Part shown: positions 1 through 7,151 of the stretch, piece after piece
Position numbering within the stretch: position 1 is the stretch's first letter
Layout: every line of letters starts with the position of its first letter
NCBI RefSeq assembly: GCF_017353515.1
Contig: NZ_JAFMPY010000016.1
Coordinates: forward strand, 43,650-107,649
Length of the DNA: 64,000 nt
DNA from: Jiella sonneratiae
GTDB lineage: Bacteria > Pseudomonadota > Alphaproteobacteria > Rhizobiales > Rhizobiaceae
Reading direction: 5' to 3'
Position numbers and translations under genes: made by a program
The notes under the pieces: generated by a model
Database searches by the model: none
Told to the model about the DNA's origin: nothing
Seen by the model: only the letters and a program-made list of their open reading frames with translations

Positions 1-1782
1 GCGCCGCGCCGCGCGGGTCAGGCCGCCTGACAGCAGATCGTCGAGCGCCCGCCAGCGGTTGAAGAGGTTGCGGTCGAGCCGGGCGAGGGCCAGCCGGTCG
101 GCTTCGGCCTGGTCGTGTTCGAGCGTCACCGGGGCGGAGAAATCCCGCAGCACCGAGAGATAGGGGCGGTCGGAAAGGCCGGCGAAGGTCACCGTCGCCT
201 CCCGGCCGTCGAGCACGATGAGGTCGCCGTCGAGCCGCGCGCCGCCGGCGACGCGGCCCTCGGCGCGCCGTTCCTCGCCATTGCCGCCGACGAGGCCGAA
301 GCGGATCGGCAGCACCATCGGTTCGGTGCCGGTGCGGGCGGCGCCCGGCGCCAGCGACTGCCGCAGCCGCACGGTGTGGCGCCGCTCCTGCGGGTCCCAG
401 GCCTCGGTGACGGTCAGCGTCGGCGTGCCCGCCTGGGCATACCAGAGGGCGAATTGCGACAGGTCGACGGCGCCGGCCTGCTCGAAACAGGCGACGAAGT
501 CCTCGATGGTCGCGGCCTCGCCGTCGTGCCGCTCGAAGTAGAGGTCCATGCCTTTGCGGAAATCCGCCTCGCCGAGCAGCGTCGCGATCATCCGCACCAC
601 CTCGGCGCCCTTGTCGTAGACGGTGGCGGTGTAGAAGTTGTTGATCTCCCGGTACTCGCCCGGCCGGACGGGGTGCTGCAGCGGGCCCTGGTCCTCGGGG
701 AACTGGTGCGCCTTCAGCCGCCGCACGGAGCCGATCCGCTGCACCGTGCGCTCCCGCTCGTCGGCGGAGAACTCCTGGTCGCGATAGACCGTCAGCCCTT
801 CCTTGAGGCAGAGCTGGAACCAGTCCCGGCAGGTGATGCGGTTGCCCGTCCAGTTGTGGAAGTATTCGTGGGCGATCACCGTCTCGACGCCGGCATAGTC
901 GGCGTCGGTGGCGATGTCGGGATCGAGCAGAACGTATTTGTGGTTGAAGACGTTGAGGCCCTTGTTCTCCATCGCGCCCATGTTGAAGTCGGCGATGGCG
1001 ACGACGTTGAAGACGTCGAGATCGTATTCGCGGCCGAAGCGGCGCTCGTCCCAGGCCATCGATCGCTTCAGCGCGTCCATGGCGTAGGCCGCCTGCCGGG
1101 CGCGGCCCTTTTCCGTGTAGATGCCGAGTTCGACCGTCCGCCCGCTCATCGTCAGGAACGTGTCCCTCAGGGCGTCGAGGTCGCCCGCGACGACCGCGAA
1201 GAGATAGGACGGCTTGTTGAACGGATCGTCCCAGACGGCGAAGTGTCGGCCGTCGCCGAGGTCGCCGCTCTCCACCGGATTGCCGTTGGAGAGCAGCACC
1301 GGCGCCGCCGCCCTGTCGGCCTCGATGCGCACCCGGTAAGGGGCGAGCACGTCCGGCCGGTCGAGGAAATAGGTGATGCGGCGGAAGCCCTCGGCCTCGC
1401 ACTGGGTGCACCAGATGCCGTTCGAGCGGTAGAGCCCCATCAGCTTGGTGTTGTCCTCCGGCGCGATCCGGGTCTCGATGGCAAGCTCGAACGGGCCAGT
1501 CTCCGGGAGCCCGGTGACGCTGAGCGACTCCGGGGTCGCATCGTAGCGGCCGGGTTCGAGGATCGCGCCGTCGACGGCGATGCTTTCGAGGATGAGCTCG
1601 TCGCCGTCGAGCTCGAGCGCGGCGTTCGCCGGCGCGCCGGGCCGCCGCTCGAGCGAAAGGCGGGTGAGGACCTCGGTGCGGCCTTCGAAGAGCTTCAGCG
1701 TCATGTCGACGCCACGCAGGACGAAATCGGTCCGCCGGTAGTCGGCGAGCCTGACGGTCTGGCCCTCTTCGGTGCGTTGCAT
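1..1782 (-). CDS. pepN: Aminopeptidase N (M1 zinc metallopeptidase), 3' end outside window
   Basis: The first 594 codons of a cytoplasmic M1-family aminopeptidase that removes N-terminal residues from peptides; the C-terminus lies beyond the left edge. Visible hallmarks are the exopeptidase motif GAMEN (residues 269-273) and the zinc site HEYFH (305-309) followed by the third ligand Glu328 in LKEG, the spacing expected for M1. The N-terminal part has the LSNGNPVE and WxDPFxKPSYLFA patterns of the proteobacterial PepN (alanyl aminopeptidase) branch. The ATG at 1782 is preceded by AGGAAGGA at good spacing. It is transcribed away from the CoxL-like gene, with about 260 bp between them. Family assignment is secure; substrate preference is inferred. 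Confidence 0.95.
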   Translation of the reverse strand, partial: MQRTEEGQTVRLADYRRTDFVLRGVDMTLKLFEGRTEVLTRLSLERRPGAPANAALELDGDELILESIAVDGAILEPGRYDATPESLSVTGLPETGPFELAIETRIAPEDNTKLMGLYRSNGIWCTQCEAEGFRRITYFLDRPDVLAPYRVRIEADRAAAPVLLSNGNPVESGDLGDGRHFAVWDDPFNKPSYLFAVVAGDLDALRDTFLTMSGRTVELGIYTEKGRARQAAYAMDALKRSMAWDERRFGREYDLDVFNVVAIADFNMGAMENKGLNVFNHKYVLLDPDIATDADYAGVETVIAHEYFHNWTGNRITCRDWFQLCLKEGLTVYRDQEFSADERERTVQRIGSVRRLKAHQFPEDQGPLQHPVRPGEYREINNFYTATVYDKGAEVVRMIATLLGEADFRKGMDLYFERHDGEAATIEDFVACFEQAGAVDLSQFALWYAQAGTPTLTVTEAWDPQERRHTVRLRQSLAPGAARTGTEPMVLPIRFGLVGGNGEERRAEGRVAGGARLDGDLIVLDGREATVTFAGLSDRPYLSVLRDFSAPVTLEHDQAEADRLALARLDRNLFNRWRALDDLLSGGLTRAARR

Positions 1783-1902
1783 CGTCGCGTTCCTTCCTCG
1801 GATCTGTCGTTCGCTCGGCAATCTGGAATGGCCTTCGGACGCGCCAAGCGCAAGGGCCGGCTTCGGAAGGGACGCGCCGGCGGCCGCGACCCTCGACGCT
1901 CG

Positions 1903-1960
1903 CCGACCTGCGCAATATTTGTTGCATGCGTCCATAGGTCGGAGACTTGCCGGCAAGTCT
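1903..1960. promoter_or_regulatory. Adjacent dyads, candidate operator between pepN and the CoxL-like gene
   Basis: A perfect 18-bp palindrome (AGACTTGCC/GGCAAGTCT, 1943-1960) directly abuts a 7-bp inverted repeat (CCGACCT at 1903-1909, AGGTCGG at 1936-1942). It lies about 85 bp upstream of the CoxL-like start and 160 bp upstream of pepN. Size and symmetry fit a dimeric regulator site (LysR, GntR or TetR type). No regulator gene is adjacent. The role is inferred. Confidence 0.5.
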
Positions 1961-2045
1961 TCGATTGGCGGGCCGGCCGCGCCGTGGCATTCGTCCGGAC
2001 GGGATCGAAACGACTCGCGCGTCTTCCGAACAGGGAATGTCCACC

Positions 2046-4367
2046 ATGACGATCATGACACCGAAATTCGGACTCGGCGCCTCGGTCCTGCGGCTCGAGG
2101 ACGACCGGCTGGTCCGCGGCGCCGGGCGCTACACCGACGACGAGAACCGCCCGGGCATGCTGCATGCCGCCGTGGTGCGTTCGCCGCATGCGAGCGCCCG
2201 CTTCACCATCACCGACGTCGAGGCGGCGAAGGCGGCGCCGGGCGTGAAGCTCGTCCTGACCCACGCCGACGTCGCCGAACTCGGTGACATTCCCTGCCTC
2301 GGCAAGCCGGCGATGGCCGACGGCGCGGGCTTCACGGCCCGCAACGCGCCGGTGCTCTGCAAAGACGTGGTGCGCCACGTCGGCGACGCCGTCGCCTTCG
2401 TCGTCGCCGATACCGCGACGCAGGCCCGGGACGCCGCCGAGAAGGTGGAGGTCGAATACGAGCCGACGGAGGCGGTCGCCGACCTGAAGGCGGCGATGGC
2501 CGAGGGCGCTCCCGCCGTCTGGCCCGAGGCCGGCGGCAACGTCGCCGGGCGCATGCATGTCGGCGACAAGGCGGCCACCGACGCCGCCTTCGAGGCCGCC
2601 GCCCGCACCGTGCGGATCGACCTCGTCCAGAACCGGCTGGTCTGCAACTACATGGAGGTCCGCTCGGCGGTCGGCGAGTTCGTCGAGGAGGAGGGCCGCT
2701 ATCTCCTGACTTCCGGCAGCCAGGGCGTCCACGGCCTGCGCGACATCCTCGCCAACGTCGTGTTCAAGGTCGAGCCCTCGAAGATCCGCGTCGTCACCCG
2801 CGACGTCGGCGGCGGCTTCGGCACCAAGGCCTTCCTCTACCGCGAATACGCCCTGGTGCTGTTTGCCGGCCGCAAGCTCGGCCGGCCGGTGAAGTGGACG
2901 TCGGACCGGGGCGAACATTTCGTCACCGATACCCACGGCCGCGACAACCGCGTCAGCGGCGAGATGGCGATCGACGCGAACGGCCGCTTCACCGGCCTGC
3001 GGATCGACATCGCCGCCAATCTCGGCGCCTACACCTCGCAATATGGGCCGATGATCCCCTGGTTCGGCATGTCGATGGCCACCGGTCTCTACGACATTCC
3101 GGCGATCGACGTGTCCTGCGCGCTCTACCTGACCAACACCGTGCCGGTCGACGCCTATCGCGGGGCAGGGCGGCCGGAGGCGGCCTATCTGATCGAGCGG
3201 CTGGTCGACAAATGCGCCGCCGAGCTCGGCGTCGGGCGCGACGAGATCCGCCGCCGCAACTTCATCCGGCCGGACCAGCTGCCCTACAGGACGGCCTTCG
3301 GCCGGCTCTACGACACCGGCGACTTCGCCGGCCACATGGCCGAGGCGATGCGCCGGGCCGACTGGGCCGGCTTCGAGGCGCGGCGCGAGAGCGCGGCGGC
3401 CGCCGGCCGGCTGCGCGGCATCGGCATGGCGACCTATGTCGAGGCCTGTGCCTTCCCGGGCTCCGAGCCGGCCTATGCCGAGCTCGGCAGCGACGGCCGC
3501 GTCACGCTGAAGATCGGCACCCAGTCGAACGGGCAGGGCCATGCGACCGCCTACGCCCAGTTCGTCGCGGAGGCGCTGAAGCTCGACTACGACAGGATCG
3601 ACGTGCGCCAGGGCGACACCGACGAGACCCCGACAGGCGGCGGCACCGGCGGCTCGCGCTCGATCCCGCTCGGCGCCGTGTCGGTGCGCCGGGCGAGCCA
3701 GGCGCTCGCCGAAAAGCTGCGCAAGCTCGCCTCGGACGAACTCGAGGCCGCCGCCGCCGACATCGAGCTCGAAGGCGGTGTCGCGCGGGTCGCCGGCACC
3801 GACCGGACGATCGACTTCGCGGCGCTCGCCGCCGCAGCCAAGAGCCCCGACGATCTCAAGGCGATGGGCGAATTCAAGCAGGACGAATGCACCTATCCGA
3901 ACGGCACCCATGTCTGCGAGGTCGAGGTGGATCGCGAGACCGGCGCGACCGAGATCGTCGCCTATACGATCGTCGACGACTTCGGCGTGACCGTGAACCC
4001 GACGCTTCTCGCCGGCCAGATCCATGGCGGCGTCGCGCAGGGCCTCGGCCAGGCGCTCCTCGAGGACACGGTCTATGCGGCGGACGGCCAGCTCGTCTCG
4101 GCGAGCTTCATGGACTATGCCATGCCGCGGGCCTGGGACCTGCCGATGTTCGATTTCCGCACCCGCAACGTGCCTTCCACCACCAACGCGCTCGGCATCA
4201 AGGGTGCCGGCGAGGCGGGCACGATCGGTGCGGCACCGGCGGTGATGAACGCCGTGGCGGATGCCCTCCGCGCCGCCGGCGTCGCGCATATCGACATGCC
4301 GGCGACGCCGGCGAGGGTCTGGAACGCGCTCCAGGGCGCGGCGGGCGAGGGACGAGGCCCGTCGTGA
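2046..4367 (+). CDS. Aerobic CO dehydrogenase-like / xanthine oxidase-family molybdenum hydroxylase large subunit (CoxL form II type)
   Basis: A 773-residue molybdopterin-binding large subunit of the xanthine oxidase family. It has the N-terminal hammerhead domain (about residues 1-130) and two molybdopterin-binding domains. The active-site loop reads AYRGAGR (370-376), the signature of form II CoxL proteins, rather than the AYxCSFR of genuine CO dehydrogenase, so oxidation of an aldehyde or N-heterocycle is likelier than of CO. The catalytic Glu is in GAGEAG (Glu723). The ATG at 2046 is preferred because AGGGA (2032-2036) lies 9 nt upstream; an in-frame ATG at 2037 would start on top of that SD. 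No FAD (CoxM) or 2Fe-2S (CoxS) subunit gene lies beside it, which is unusual. Substrate unknown. Confidence 0.85.
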   Translation: MTIMTPKFGLGASVLRLEDDRLVRGAGRYTDDENRPGMLHAAVVRSPHASARFTITDVEAAKAAPGVKLVLTHADVAELGDIPCLGKPAMADGAGFTARNAPVLCKDVVRHVGDAVAFVVADTATQARDAAEKVEVEYEPTEAVADLKAAMAEGAPAVWPEAGGNVAGRMHVGDKAATDAAFEAAARTVRIDLVQNRLVCNYMEVRSAVGEFVEEEGRYLLTSGSQGVHGLRDILANVVFKVEPSKIRVVTRDVGGGFGTKAFLYREYALVLFAGRKLGRPVKWTSDRGEHFVTDTHGRDNRVSGEMAIDANGRFTGLRIDIAANLGAYTSQYGPMIPWFGMSMATGLYDIPAIDVSCALYLTNTVPVDAYRGAGRPEAAYLIERLVDKCAAELGVGRDEIRRRNFIRPDQLPYRTAFGRLYDTGDFAGHMAEAMRRADWAGFEARRESAAAAGRLRGIGMATYVEACAFPGSEPAYAELGSDGRVTLKIGTQSNGQGHATAYAQFVAEALKLDYDRIDVRQGDTDETPTGGGTGGSRSIPLGAVSVRRASQALAEKLRKLASDELEAAAADIELEGGVARVAGTDRTIDFAALAAAAKSPDDLKAMGEFKQDECTYPNGTHVCEVEVDRETGATEIVAYTIVDDFGVTVNPTLLAGQIHGGVAQGLGQALLEDTVYAADGQLVSASFMDYAMPRAWDLPMFDFRTRNVPSTTNALGIKGAGEAGTIGAAPAVMNAVADALRAAGVAHIDMPATPARVWNALQGAAGEGRGPS

Positions 4368-4561
4368 GGGCCTTTAGTGCGGGGCAGGGCACGTCGCCGC
4401 CGGGAATTTGCCGACCGTCAGGAATATCGTAACCAAATCGTATCAGTTTCGACTGCGCCCGGCACGGACACCCCGATACCGCCCTTTCGCCGGGCGCCAC
4501 CCTTTCCTTCGACCAGCATGGGTCCGCGCCCGAGCGCCTCGCCGCGGACAGGGATGATGAG

Positions 4562-5512
4562 ATGGCGATGTCGCCGCCGGCCGACTCGAACCCCACCCTC
4601 GGGATCGGCCTCAAATGCGTTTCGGTCGTCGTCTTCGTCGGCATGCAGACCATGATCAAATCGGTCGGGGACGAGATCCCGGCTGGCGAAGTGGTGTTCT
4701 TCCGCTCCTTCTTCGCCTTGATCCCGGTGATCGTCTACCTCGCCTATCTCGGCGATCTCGCACAGTCGCTGAAGACCGAGGACCTGCCTGGACACATGCT
4801 GCGCGGCCTCGTCGGCGTGTCCTCGATGATGCTCTCGTTCTTTTCGCTGCCGCGCCTTCCCTATCCCGAGTGGATCTCGATCTCCTACGGCACCCCGCTT
4901 CTGACCGTGGTCTTCGCGGCGATCTTCCTGAAGGAGACGGTGCGGGCCTATCGGTGGACGGCGGTCGCCGTCGGCCTCGTCGGCGTCTCCGTCGTGACGG
5001 CGCCCAATCTCAGCCTGCTTTCCGAGGGCGGCCTTGCCAGCGGCGAGGCGCTCGGCGCACTGGCGGCGCTCGGTTCGGCTTGTTTCGCCGCCGTCGCGAT
5101 GATCCAGATCCGCCGGCTGGTGCAGCGGGAAAAGACCGCGACGATCGTCGTCTACTTCTCGCTCACCTCGTCGCTGATCTCGCTGTTTTCGCTGCCTGTC
5201 GGCTGGGTGCTGCCGCCGGCGCAGGATGTGGCGATCCTCGTCACGGCGGGCCTCCTCGGCGGCGTCGGGCAGCTGCTGCTGACCGCGAGCTACCGCTATG
5301 CCGACACCTCCACCATCGCGCCCTTCGAATACACCTCGCTCGTCCTCGCGATTACGATCGGCGTGTTCCTGTTCGGCGATCCGCTGCAGTGGACGACGAT
5401 CCTCGGCGCGCTGATCGTCGTCTCGGCGGGCATCTTCATCATCTGGCGGGAGCATCGCCTCGGCATCGAGCGGCGCAAGGCGCGGCGGGTCTCGCCTCCC
5501 GGCGGAAGCTGA
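4562..5512 (+). CDS. DMT/EamA-family transporter
   Basis: A 316-residue inner-membrane protein with about ten hydrophobic segments arranged as two EamA repeats (roughly 14-150 and 165-300). A Pro/Gly-rich YGTPLLTVVFAAIFLKE segment closes the first repeat and a matching EYTSLVLAITIGVFLFGD segment the second. It belongs to the drug/metabolite exporter superfamily; substrates range from amino acids to S-adenosylmethionine and cannot be told from sequence. It follows the CoxL-like gene on the same strand after 194 bp, so co-transcription is uncertain, and it converges on tesA. Confidence 0.85.
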   Translation: MAMSPPADSNPTLGIGLKCVSVVVFVGMQTMIKSVGDEIPAGEVVFFRSFFALIPVIVYLAYLGDLAQSLKTEDLPGHMLRGLVGVSSMMLSFFSLPRLPYPEWISISYGTPLLTVVFAAIFLKETVRAYRWTAVAVGLVGVSVVTAPNLSLLSEGGLASGEALGALAALGSACFAAVAMIQIRRLVQREKTATIVVYFSLTSSLISLFSLPVGWVLPPAQDVAILVTAGLLGGVGQLLLTASYRYADTSTIAPFEYTSLVLAITIGVFLFGDPLQWTTILGALIVVSAGIFIIWREHRLGIERRKARRVSPPGGS

Positions 5513-5536
5513 GCCTCTTGCGGCTGGGGCGGATCC

Positions 5537-6280
5537 TCAGTTCGAGGCGGTGCCGTTCGTTCCGGCGTCTTTGGACTGCGTTTCGCCGGCCGCCTTCGCG
5601 CCGAGCGCCGTTTCGATCATCGGCTTCATCGCCGCGACGATCTTGTCGACGCCCTCCTCGTTCGGATGCATGCCGTCGGCCTGGTTGAGGCCGGGCTGTG
5701 CCGCGACGCCCTCGAGGAAGAACGGGTAGAAGGTGACCGGATATTTCTTCGCGAGCGCCGGATAGATGGCGTTGAAGGCCCCGGCATAGTCCTCGCCCAT
5801 GTTCGGCGGCGCGAGCATGCCGGCGAAGACGACCTTCTGGCCGCGCTCCGTCAGCCGCTTGAGGATCGCGTCGAGATTGTTACGGGTGATCTCCGGCGAG
5901 ATGCCGCGCAACGCGTCGTTGGCGCCGAGTTCGACGATGACGAGATCGGCCGAGGCGGGCACCGACCAGTTGAGGCGTGACAGGCCGCCGGTGGTCGTGT
6001 CGCCGGAGACGCCGGCATTGTCGACCGAAACGTTCAGCCCGTCGGCGCGCAGCGCCGCCTGGAGCCGCTCGGGGAACGCCTTGCCGGGCGCGACGCCGTA
6101 GCCCTGGGTCAGGCTGTCGCCGAAAGCGACGATCTCGATCGGATCGTCCTTCGAGCCGGCGGCTGCGGCTTGTGCGATCGCCGGAGCGGCCAGCGCGACG
6201 AGGAGCCACGGGACGAGGCTCCATGACAAGGCCGTGAGGATCGCGGTCCATCGGCCGCGGGGCGGTTGGAAGCGTTGCAT
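5537..6280 (-). CDS. tesA: Periplasmic GDSL arylesterase / lysophospholipase (TesA-like)
   Basis: A 247-residue SGNH hydrolase with a signal peptide (hydrophobic residues 16-38, cleavage near AIAQA). Block I is FGDSLTQGYG (Ser56), block III GANDALRG (Asn121), and block V DGMHPN (Asp202, His205), completing the catalytic triad. It hydrolyses thioesters, aryl esters or lysophospholipids in the periplasm. It is divergent from ybbA-ybbP with 97 bp between start codons, the same tesA/ybbA/ybbP arrangement as in E. coli, which supports the name. Confidence 0.9.
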   Translation of the reverse strand: MQRFQPPRGRWTAILTALSWSLVPWLLVALAAPAIAQAAAAGSKDDPIEIVAFGDSLTQGYGVAPGKAFPERLQAALRADGLNVSVDNAGVSGDTTTGGLSRLNWSVPASADLVIVELGANDALRGISPEITRNNLDAILKRLTERGQKVVFAGMLAPPNMGEDYAGAFNAIYPALAKKYPVTFYPFFLEGVAAQPGLNQADGMHPNEEGVDKIVAAMKPMIETALGAKAAGETQSKDAGTNGTASN

Positions 6281-6377
6281 TCGTCACCCATATGCCAGCC
6301 GGATCGGCCGGCCCTTGCGAGGCCGCAGAAAAAGACCCGCGAACACCATTCGGGCTCTCAGATAGGAAGCGAAGACC

Positions 6378-7151
6378 TTGGCGGAAACGGCGATCCGTTT
6401 ACGAAACGTGCAGCTGACCCTCGGCACCGGGCGCAGCGTCGTCCATGTGCTGAAGGGCGTCGATCTTTCCGTCGAGCGGGGCGAGTCGGTCGGCATCGTC
6501 GGCCCGTCGGGCTCCGGCAAGTCGACGCTGCTGATGGTGCTCGCCGGGCTCGAGCGGGCGGACGAGGGCCTCGTCGAGATCGCCGGCACCGACCTTCACG
6601 GCATGAGCGAGGACGCGCTCGCCGCCTTCAGGGGCAGGAATGTCGGCATCGTCTTCCAGTCCTTCCACCTCATCCCCAACATGACCGCGCTCGAGAACGT
6701 CGCCGTGCCGCTGGAACTGGCGGGTCAGCCGGGCGCCTTCGAGCGGGCGGCGCGGGAACTCGCCAATGTCGGGCTGCGGGAGCGGGCGAGCCACTATCCG
6801 GGCGAACTGTCCGGCGGCGAGCAGCAGCGCGTCGCCATGGCCCGGGCGCTGGCGCCGGAGCCGGCGATCCTGATCGCCGACGAGCCGACCGGCAATCTCG
6901 ACCAGGAGACCGGCCGGCAGGTCGCCGACCTCCTCTTCGCCGAGCAGGCGCGGCGGCAGATGACCCTCGTCCTCGTCACCCACGACCCGTCGCTGGCGTC
7001 CCGCTGCGGCCGCACCATCGCGGTCAGGAGCGGCGTCATCCACGACGACCGTCGGCACGGGGCGGCCGCAGCCGTCGCGTCCACATTGGCGCCCGTTGCG
7101 CGCGGCGCGGAGGGCGCGGCGCCGGCCGGTCCTGCCGGAGTGGCGCGATGA
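6378..7151 (+). CDS. ybbA: ABC transporter ATP-binding protein (YbbA/LolD type)
   Basis: A 257-residue ATPase of the MacB/LolD class. Walker A is GPSGSGKS (42-49), the signature LSGGEQ (144-149), Walker B ILIADE (164-169), and the switch histidine is in LVTHD. The start is TTG at 6378 behind AGGAAGCGAAGACC; no better ATG exists upstream. Residues after about 230 form an Ala/Pro-rich tail. The stop overlaps the permease start by ATGA. With the divergent tesA it forms the conserved tesA-ybbA-ybbP locus. A role in extracting or exporting lipophilic molecules from the inner membrane is inferred from family. Confidence 0.9.
   Translation: MAETAIRLRNVQLTLGTGRSVVHVLKGVDLSVERGESVGIVGPSGSGKSTLLMVLAGLERADEGLVEIAGTDLHGMSEDALAAFRGRNVGIVFQSFHLIPNMTALENVAVPLELAGQPGAFERAARELANVGLRERASHYPGELSGGEQQRVAMARALAPEPAILIADEPTGNLDQETGRQVADLLFAEQARRQMTLVLVTHDPSLASRCGRTIAVRSGVIHDDRRHGAAAAVASTLAPVARGAEGAAPAGPAGVAR

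Noticed and set aside
115..2049. Long plus-strand ORF of 644 codons
   Set aside because: It is antisense to pepN, which shows GAMEN and HExxH motifs; the plus-strand translation is Arg/Val/Glu-rich with no domain, typical of high-GC antisense frames.
1701..4289. Minus-strand ORF of 862 codons opposite the CoxL-like gene
   Set aside because: Complement of a gene with clear active-site motifs; composition is low in hydrophobic residues and dominated by Arg, Gly, Ala.
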